Below are positions 5,548-10,806 of a stretch of 10,806 nucleotides of DNA, in pieces. The notes under the pieces were generated by a model that ran no database searches, was not told the DNA's origin, and saw only the letters and a program-made list of their open reading frames with translations. The stretch comes from an uncultured Porphyromonas sp. (GTDB lineage Bacteria; Bacteroidota; Bacteroidia; Bacteroidales; Porphyromonadaceae). Numbering within the stretch: position 1 is the stretch's first letter; every line of letters starts with the position of its first letter. The DNA lies in contig UQDF01000066.1 in the NCBI GenBank assembly GCA_900539765.1, positions 1 to 10,806 on the forward strand. The letters are read 5' to 3'. Made by a program: the position numbers and the translations under genes.

Positions 5548-7221
5548 ATGAAGCGAATCATGGCTCTATTGCTAAGCCTCGTCTGCTTAGCCACTACGCT
5601 GTCCGCTCAGGTGCAGGACGCGACAGACCTCTCTGCGCAAGACTTGCCCACCTTGGAGCGAACCTTTGACACATTCTCACCCGACCTCCAGGATACCCTA
5701 GGAATCATTATGTCCGAGCCAGAGGATCAGACAGCGTTCCTCGAGCACCTCCAGAAGGCACTCCAGAGCGAGCCTAACAATGGTGTCGCTTGGGCTTACG
5801 TCGCCGCCATCTACCGTATGCAGCGCAAGCCCGAGCAAGCTCTAGAGGCTGCTACCAAGGCAATCACCCTCCTACAGGCGAAGCCTGCACGTAGAGCTAT
5901 GGTCTACAGCCTACGCTCTGATATCTATACAGACCTTGATGATGGTGTCAAGGCACTTATGGACCTGCACTCTGCTATCAAGGATGCTCCCGACACGCCC
6001 GATCTATACTTAAAGCGTGGAAATCTCTATGGCTCTATGGAGCAGTACGACCTCGCTGAGGTGGATATGCGTAAGGTTGCTTCGCTCGATCCTAAGAACC
6101 CAATGGGCTATCTCGGATTGGCCGTGATTGCGATGCTACAAGAGAGGCAGGAGGATGCTATACAGGTCCTGAACGAAGCTATTAAGATTGCTCCAGACGA
6201 AGGCGTTTTCTACTATCTGAGAACTAATGTCTACATCCAGCTAGAGCACTACGATGAGGCGATGGATGACATTATCTATGCCATTGCAAACAGCCTTGCA
6301 AACGAAGACACCTATACCCTCCTCAATATCATCGCAGCTCAGGCAATGCCTACCCTCGAAGCTAAGCTCAAGGCTGTAGAGTCCGTGAGCAAAACGGGAG
6401 GGTACCTCTTCATTATCGGCATGGCTCATCAAAATATCGGAGATGACAAAGGGGCACTGGAGTACTACCAGCAAGTTACAGAGCGACAAGAGCTAACCGA
6501 TTTCGTAGCCAGCCACATAGCGACTGCCTATCAGATGATAGGCGACTACAGCTCGGCACTCAAGTATATCGACGAAGCTATCTCGCTAGACCCTACGGAC
6601 TACACCTACATTTACGGCAAGGCGCAGATGCTCTTTGAGGATGGCAATTTCCAAAGAGCTCTCGCAGAGTCGAATAAGTATATTTCCTTCATACCTGATG
6701 ACCCTGATGGCTACTATCAGCGTGCTCAGATCAAGAGTAAGCTCCAGGACCTCCAGGGAGCCATCGATGACTACTCCAAGGCCATCGAGCTAAACGACAC
6801 CTACCTCTTTGCTTACATCAAGCGAGCTGACCGCTACACAGCATTGGGACGCAAGGATGCCGCCACGGCCGACTATCGCAAGGAGATCGAAATCCTACAG
6901 GAGCACGATGTGATAGACATCTCCATGGCATATGCTTACCAGTCTCTCGGCGAGCAGGAGCAAGCCCTTGCGACCATTGCTAAGTGTATCGAGGAGGATC
7001 CCGACAGTGCCGAGCTCTACTACAGCATCTCAGGGGTCTATGGTCGAATGGGTAAGACAGAGCAAGCGCTGGACAACCTACGCATCGCCTTCGAAAAGGG
7101 ATTCAACAGCTTTTCACTCATCGAGCTGGACGACGACCTCGCCGCCCTACGAGACAAACCACAGTACAAAGCACTCATACAGCAGTACAAAGAGAAGCTC
7201 GGCTACAAGATGCCCCAATAA
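5548..7221 (+). CDS. Secreted tetratricopeptide-repeat (TPR) protein
   Basis: This 557-residue protein has an N-terminal signal peptide (residues 1-21, ending LSAQ), so it is probably periplasmic. The first ATG is kept because it supplies the basic KR residues. From about residue 75 the chain is a run of roughly twelve 34-residue TPR units with typical Tyr, Gly, Ala and Pro positions, for example LYLKRGNLYGSMEQYDLAEV near 152 and YYQRAQIKSKLQDLQGAIDDY near 390. The C-terminal segment, with a DDDLAALRDKPQYKAL-like end, is common in bacterial TPR proteins. TPRs are protein-binding scaffolds; no catalytic domain is seen and the partner is unknown. It has its own promoter and a strong terminator, so it appears monocistronic. 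Sequence between the repeats is degenerate at DNA level, unlike the upstream repeat gene. Confidence 0.88.
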   Translation: MKRIMALLLSLVCLATTLSAQVQDATDLSAQDLPTLERTFDTFSPDLQDTLGIIMSEPEDQTAFLEHLQKALQSEPNNGVAWAYVAAIYRMQRKPEQALEAATKAITLLQAKPARRAMVYSLRSDIYTDLDDGVKALMDLHSAIKDAPDTPDLYLKRGNLYGSMEQYDLAEVDMRKVASLDPKNPMGYLGLAVIAMLQERQEDAIQVLNEAIKIAPDEGVFYYLRTNVYIQLEHYDEAMDDIIYAIANSLANEDTYTLLNIIAAQAMPTLEAKLKAVESVSKTGGYLFIIGMAHQNIGDDKGALEYYQQVTERQELTDFVASHIATAYQMIGDYSSALKYIDEAISLDPTDYTYIYGKAQMLFEDGNFQRALAESNKYISFIPDDPDGYYQRAQIKSKLQDLQGAIDDYSKAIELNDTYLFAYIKRADRYTALGRKDAATADYRKEIEILQEHDVIDISMAYAYQSLGEQEQALATIAKCIEEDPDSAELYYSISGVYGRMGKTEQALDNLRIAFEKGFNSFSLIELDDDLAALRDKPQYKALIQQYKEKLGYKMPQ

Positions 7222-7243
7222 TAAGCACCCCAGACACAATCGC

Positions 7244-7287
7244 ATAGCCACGTGGAGAGTCACAAGTCTCCACGTGGCTATTTTTTA
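7244..7287 (+). terminator. Strong intrinsic terminator after the TPR gene
   Basis: A perfect 15-bp stem (7244-7258 with 7267-7281) encloses an 8-base loop GTCACAAG and is followed by TTTTTT (7281-7286). Each arm contains the palindrome CACGTG. It lies 22 bases after the TPR stop codon and ends that transcript. Confidence 0.92.
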
Positions 7288-7288
7288 T

Positions 7289-7400
7289 TCCCTCCGTGGG
7301 GATCCTTTCGTCCCTCCGTGGGGATCTTGAAATCCCTCCCTTGGGAGATTTTCGTCCCAACGCAGGTGGGATATTTTCGTTCCATCTGTATGGGATGGTC
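7289..7400. repeat. About five degenerate 22-bp intergenic repeats with CCC...GGG dyads
   Basis: Units start at 7289, 7311, 7333, 7355 and 7380. The first three are 22 bases, the fourth 25, and the last is degenerate. The common pattern is TCCC, a 4-8 base centre, GGGA/GGGG, then an ATTTTCG-like spacer. Units 1 and 2 share 15 identical leading bases. Each unit can form a tiny hairpin. Spacers are not unique 30-mers, so this is not a CRISPR. Short tandem intergenic repeats of this size are known in Porphyromonas, but I cannot assign a named family. Confidence 0.7.
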
Positions 7401-7494
7401 TCTCACGCAGATTATCCACACCATGGGGGCTTCACAGAGTACTCCTCTTAGACAAGAAACGGAGGCTCTATGCCAGATGCCATAGGTAGCAAAG
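7401..7494. other. Intergenic stretch, nothing recognised
   Basis: Between the 22-bp units and the palindromic repeat pair I see no credible gene, promoter or terminator. Short open frames here lack family features and start signals. Confidence 0.5.
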
Positions 7495-7495
7495 T

Positions 7496-7590
7496 TGTAG
7501 GGGCGCAGGCCGTCGGAGCGTCCGTTGTGTCAAAGGTTACAGCATCATGGTTTTAACGGGGACGGACGCACAGGTCGTGCGTCCCTACAG
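7496..7590. repeat. Facing pair of GTAGGG-type palindromic repeats
   Basis: A unit beginning TGTAGGGGCGCAGG (7496-7526) faces an inverted unit ending GCGTCCCTACAG (7557-7590). The arms pair perfectly over GCGTCCGT (7518-7525) with ACGGACGC (7562-7569), and the ends TGTAGGG/CCCTACA also pair. The right unit alone makes a perfect 8-bp hairpin, GGACGCAC (7564-7571) with GTGCGTCC (7577-7584). A related unit is at 10740-10806. It could be a REP-like or MITE-like intergenic element; no transposase is present. Confidence 0.65.
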
Positions 7591-7660
7591 GGGGCGGTCT
7601 CGCTTTAATACAACGGTCGCCACACGTGAGATTTGCGGGATCAAAGAGTCGGGTGGGGTG

Positions 7661-7690
7661 TTGTGGCTTCGCTGGAGTTTTGTATCTTTG
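7661..7690 (+). promoter_or_regulatory. Canonical promoter, TTG-N19-TATCTTTG
   Basis: TTG at 7661-7663, a 19-base spacer and TATCTTTG at 7683-7690 give the best match to the Bacteroidetes -33/-7 consensus in the window. Initiation near 7696 would leave a leader of about 90 bases before the start codon at 7787. It probably drives the TPR-like gene and uvrB. Confidence 0.75.
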
Positions 7691-7700
7691 GAGATATGAA

Positions 7701-7754
7701 GGAGACCAGACGGCTCTTCGGGAGCCTCTCCAGCTATCCCGCACTGTGGGATAG
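7701..7754 (+). promoter_or_regulatory. Structured 5' leader with two hairpins
   Basis: Hairpin A pairs GGAGA (7701-7705) with TCTCC (7727-7731) and, after a one-sided bulge CCAGAC, GGCTC (7712-7716) with GAGCC (7722-7726), loop TTCGG. Hairpin B pairs CTATCCC (7734-7740) with GGGATAG (7748-7754), extendable by a G-U and a C-G pair to a triloop. Neither has a T-run, so they are not terminators. They may control stability or translation; no known riboswitch is recognised. Confidence 0.5.
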
Positions 7755-7786
7755 GTTTCGTTGACTATTAGACAAACTGTGATCGT

Positions 7787-8539
7787 ATGAAACAGAAACG
7801 GATAACTAAACTTTTACTCTTCGTACTCCTCCTCGGCGTGGGGGCTAGTAGTATGGTAGCCTCTGACCGACAGCAGGTCTACGAGGCGTATGTAAAGCGT
7901 GACATCAATAGCTGGAAGCGGGTCGTAGACCGTATGCACGCTGAGCCTAACAAGAGCTATGCACGTATTGCCGAGCTGGTGGAGTATGAGTACGGCTACA
8001 TCGCTGAGTGCATCCTGCGCGACAGAAACAATGAGGCGGAGCAGTACCTCAAGCGCTACAAAGCGCATGTGGACTACCTCCTAGAGTGTGACTACAAGGA
8101 GGCCGAGATGACCGCCTACCTATCGGCTTACTACAGCTATCGTGTCGGTGTCTCGTGGCTACGCGCTCCACTGGTGGGCAATAAGTGCATCAGTCTAATG
8201 AATCGATCGATTGCTTTGGACAAGCAAAACGCTATTGGTCTCATACAGCGAGGCAATGCGCAGTACTTCGCTTCGGCCTTCTTCAAGGGAGATGCTAAGC
8301 GAGATGCTATCGACTACCTACTTCGTGCAGAGCGTGCGATGGTTTCGCAGGGCAAGAGCAAGGGGTCGTGGCTCTACCTGAACCTCGTCGTACAGATTGC
8401 CGAGTGCTACGTAGGTGTCGGGGAGCAGACGCAGGCGGAGGCGTGGTATCGCAAGGCGATGAAGCTGGAGCCACGGCTCACCTGGGCGCTCGACAATAAG
8501 TACATAGAGAGCAAGCAAAAGCACGGACAGCCAAACTAA
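7787..8539 (+). CDS. Secreted TPR-like protein upstream of uvrB
   Basis: This 250-residue protein has a signal peptide (basic MKQKR, hydrophobic 9-22, likely cleavage near VAS, residues 24-26) and should be periplasmic. The rest is predicted mostly helical. TPR-like units are visible near the C-terminus: a GNAQYFASAFFKGDAKRDAI segment around 158-177, an LNLVVQIAECYVGVGEQTQA segment around 200-220, and a closing AEAWYRKAMKLEPRLTWA-type helix pair around 220-240. No enzymatic motif is seen. It is 27 bases upstream of uvrB and likely co-transcribed from the promoter at 7661-7690, although a role in DNA repair is not implied by an exported protein. Function is unknown; the best description is a Bacteroidetes exported helical-repeat protein. 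Confidence 0.8.
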   Translation: MKQKRITKLLLFVLLLGVGASSMVASDRQQVYEAYVKRDINSWKRVVDRMHAEPNKSYARIAELVEYEYGYIAECILRDRNNEAEQYLKRYKAHVDYLLECDYKEAEMTAYLSAYYSYRVGVSWLRAPLVGNKCISLMNRSIALDKQNAIGLIQRGNAQYFASAFFKGDAKRDAIDYLLRAERAMVSQGKSKGSWLYLNLVVQIAECYVGVGEQTQAEAWYRKAMKLEPRLTWALDNKYIESKQKHGQPN

Positions 8540-8566
8540 CTGCAATAGAAGAACAAAGCAGGCTAC

Positions 8567-10600
8567 ATGTCCTTCCAACTAACCTCGAAGTATAAGCCGA
8601 CGGGCGACCAGCCAGAGGCTATTGCTCAGCTCTCGCAGGGAGTGCGTGATGGGTTGCCTCATCAGACGCTCCTCGGTGTGACGGGCTCGGGCAAGACCTT
8701 TACGATCGCCAATGTGATACAGCAGGTGGACAGACCGACACTGGTCATTAGCCACAACAAGACGTTGGCGGCACAGCTGTACAGTGAGTTTAAGGCTTTC
8801 TTCCCCAACAATGCGGTAGAGTACTTTGTCTCTTACTATGACTATTACCAGCCAGAGGCTTATCTGATCAATACAGATACCTATATAGAGAAGGACATGG
8901 CGATCAATGCGGAGCTGGACAAGCTACGACTACGTGCTACCGCCTCGCTCCTCTCGGGTCGTCGCGATGTGATTGTGGTCGCCTCGGTCTCCTGCATCTA
9001 TGGTATGGCCAATCCGAATGACTTTGAGAATAAGATCATCAAGCTGGAGGTGGGCATGCAGATCGAGCGGGACGCACTGATGCGACGTCTAGCGGAGTCT
9101 TACTACGTCAATAACAAGGCGGACTTCGTGAGTGGCTCCTTTAGGGTGAAGGGGGATACGATCGACATCTTTCCCGCCATTGAGTCCTTCGAGGGGGTTG
9201 CCTACCGCATCGAGCTGTGGGATGACGAGATCGATCGGATCACTATCATCGATCCAGTCTCGGCTGAGAGCCAGGGGACGCTGGATAGCCTACGCATCTA
9301 CCCGGCCAACCTCTTTGTAACAACGGAGGAACAGACGCAGCGTGCGATCGTCGAGATCAAAAAAGATCTAGGCGACCGCACGGCAGAGCTGGAGCGTGAG
9401 GGACATCTCTTTGAGGCGAAGCGCCTCTACGAGCGGGTCTCCTACGACCTGGAGATGATCAAGGCGGTGGGCTACTGCTCGGGCATTGAGAACTACTCGC
9501 GCTACTTCGATGGTCGCAAGCCAGGCGAGCGACCCTTCTGCCTGATGGACTACTTCCCCGATGACTACCTCCTAGTCATTGACGAGAGCCACGTATCGAT
9601 ACCGCAGATACGCGCTATGTATGGCGGAGACAAGGCGCGCAAGACCACCTTGGTGGAGTATGGCTTTCGTCTGCCAGCGGCTTTGGACAATAGACCCTTG
9701 GAGTTTGGCGAGTTTGTCAATCTGACCAACCAAGTGATCTATGTCAGCGCCACGCCAGCTGACTACGAGCTCAATATGAGCGAGGGCGTGGTGGTCGAGC
9801 AGGTGATACGTCCCACGGGACTACTAGACCCGCCTATCGAGATACGCCCCACGGAGCATCAGGTGGACGACCTGATGGAGGAGATCGTCATACGCACGGA
9901 GCGCAACGAGCGGACACTCGTCACGACCCTGACAAAGCGTATGGCGGAGGAGCTGAGCGACTACCTCATACGAGCGGGCGTCAAGTGCGCCTACATACAC
10001 AGCGATGTGGACACGCTAGAGCGTATACAGATTATGGACAGCCTGCGTGAGGGGGCTTACGATGTCTTGGTCGGGGTCAACCTCCTTCGTGAGGGGTTGG
10101 ACTTTCCCGAGGTCTCGCTCGTAGCGATCCTCGATGCGGACAAGGAGGGCTTCCTCCGCTCGCATCGCTCGCTCACGCAGACGGCGGGACGTGCTGCCCG
10201 CAATGTGCACGGGCTGGTCATCTTCTATGCGGATAGCATCACCGATAGTATGCAGACGACCATCGACGAGACCAACCGCCGCCGAACTAAGCAGATAGCC
10301 TACAATGAGGCGCATAACATCACCCCGACGCAGGTGGTGAGCAAACGAACAAATGCGCTCTCGCAGGAGGGCTATGTAACAACAAAATCCTCGGCACAAG
10401 CCGAAGCTTATGTCGAGGATCAGATAGCTGTCGCCTCACCTGTCGCTGAGTACCTCACTCAGGACAAGCTCCCAGACCTGATCGAGCAGGTACGCAAGCA
10501 GATGTATGCTGCTGCCAAAGAGCTTAACTTCGTCGAGGCTGCACGCCTACGCGACGAGATGTACGCACTGCAGAGTCGCCTAGAGGATCAAAAGAAGTAG
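8567..10600 (+). CDS. uvrB: UvrABC excinuclease subunit B
   Basis: UvrB is the damage-verifying helicase-like subunit of nucleotide excision repair; it is loaded by UvrA and recruits UvrC for incision. The 677-residue length equals the family norm. Visible signatures are the N-terminal KYKPTGDQPEAI (8-19), Walker A GVTGSGKT (37-44), the beta-hairpin region YFVSYYDYYQPEAY (86-99) that clamps DNA, the helicase motif II DESH (339-342), the later motifs VGVNLLREGLDFPEV and QTAGRAARN, and a C-terminal UVR domain (about 635-670, with ELNFVEAARLRDEM) that binds UvrC. All key residues appear intact. The start MSFQLTSKYK matches the family start. No convincing terminator follows the stop codon; a small hairpin at 10612-10625 lacks a T-run. 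Confidence 0.98.
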   Translation: MSFQLTSKYKPTGDQPEAIAQLSQGVRDGLPHQTLLGVTGSGKTFTIANVIQQVDRPTLVISHNKTLAAQLYSEFKAFFPNNAVEYFVSYYDYYQPEAYLINTDTYIEKDMAINAELDKLRLRATASLLSGRRDVIVVASVSCIYGMANPNDFENKIIKLEVGMQIERDALMRRLAESYYVNNKADFVSGSFRVKGDTIDIFPAIESFEGVAYRIELWDDEIDRITIIDPVSAESQGTLDSLRIYPANLFVTTEEQTQRAIVEIKKDLGDRTAELEREGHLFEAKRLYERVSYDLEMIKAVGYCSGIENYSRYFDGRKPGERPFCLMDYFPDDYLLVIDESHVSIPQIRAMYGGDKARKTTLVEYGFRLPAALDNRPLEFGEFVNLTNQVIYVSATPADYELNMSEGVVVEQVIRPTGLLDPPIEIRPTEHQVDDLMEEIVIRTERNERTLVTTLTKRMAEELSDYLIRAGVKCAYIHSDVDTLERIQIMDSLREGAYDVLVGVNLLREGLDFPEVSLVAILDADKEGFLRSHRSLTQTAGRAARNVHGLVIFYADSITDSMQTTIDETNRRRTKQIAYNEAHNITPTQVVSKRTNALSQEGYVTTKSSAQAEAYVEDQIAVASPVAEYLTQDKLPDLIEQVRKQMYAAAKELNFVEAARLRDEMYALQSRLEDQKK

Positions 10601-10739
10601 TAGCTAAGCGTCTCGTACAGACGAGTAACCCGCTGCTTTCTAAGTTCATCTGCAAGTAAAATGCGAAGTTTTTTCTCGTTTCGGAAGCTCGGTCGACATC
10701 TCTTCGGGTGAACCGCTCGGCGGGGTGGGGGTTCCGACC

Positions 10740-10806
10740 GTAGGGGCGGACCTGTGTGTCCGCCCGTCCTCACCTGAGTGCAGTCTATTCTGCGGGCGGA
10801 CACGTA
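10740..10806. repeat. Second GTAGGG-type palindromic repeat, cut by window edge
   Basis: GTAGGGGCGGACCTGTGTG starts at 10740; its GTGTCCGCCCG (10756-10766) pairs perfectly over 11 bases with CGGGCGGACAC (10793-10803). Inside the left unit GCGGAC and GTCCGC form a small hairpin. The unit resembles the inverted right unit of the 7496-7590 pair (GTAGGG, then GACCTGTG, then GTCCG). The right unit probably continues beyond the window. Confidence 0.6.

Noticed and set aside
7289..7400. CRISPR array
   Set aside because: Units are 22 bases with no 30-base unique spacers, the units are degenerate and no cas gene is near.
10609..10625. Terminator after uvrB
   Set aside because: CTCGT-ACAG-ACGAG makes a 5-bp stem, but no T-run follows, and an alternative register competes with it.
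10588..10803. Minus-strand 71-codon frame at the right end
   Set aside because: It is Arg/Pro-rich, spans the palindromic repeat and has no family features. It is most likely non-coding.

Overview
The window looks like the chromosome of a Bacteroidota (Bacteroidetes) bacterium, most likely Porphyromonas or a close relative. The reasons are: promoters of the TTG-N19/20-TAnnTTTG type, start codons without strong Shine-Dalgarno sequences, lipoproteins of the Bacteroidetes radical-SAM-associated type, a DUF4846-type protein, and degenerate short repeats between genes. The genus is an inference from style and protein families, not from a match. All convincing genes are on the + strand.

Region 1 (1-301) has no full-size gene. 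A promoter-like motif and a strong intrinsic terminator lie about 70 bases apart and enclose a 14-codon mini-ORF that runs into the terminator stem. A second promoter follows, whose -7 box lies inside a perfect 7-bp inverted repeat.

Region 2 (302-5467) is a tightly packed run of seven genes, probably one operon: two small lipoproteins sharing a YGTPT motif; a radical SAM/SPASM enzyme of the rSAM/lipoprotein system; the tRNA-modification enzyme epoxyqueuosine reductase (queG); a bile-acid:sodium-symporter-family membrane protein; a membrane-anchored DUF4846-type protein; and a secreted protein made almost entirely of six 22-residue repeats. The rSAM-queG and queG-transporter junctions overlap (ATGA), which suggests translational coupling. 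The lipoprotein-rSAM part is the most interesting system here: the enzyme is presumably a maturase for the lipoproteins, but the chemistry is unknown.

Region 3 (5468-7287) is a monocistronic-looking unit: a palindromic promoter, a 557-residue secreted TPR protein, and a textbook 15-bp terminator.

Region 4 (7288-7786) has no gene but much structure: about five degenerate 22-bp units with CCC...GGG dyads, a facing pair of GTAGGG-type palindromic repeats, the best promoter of the window, and a 5' leader that folds into two hairpins.

Region 5 (7787-10600) holds a secreted TPR-like protein followed after 27 bases by uvrB (nucleotide excision repair). Region 6 (10601-10806) ends in a second copy of the facing-palindrome repeat, cut by the window edge.
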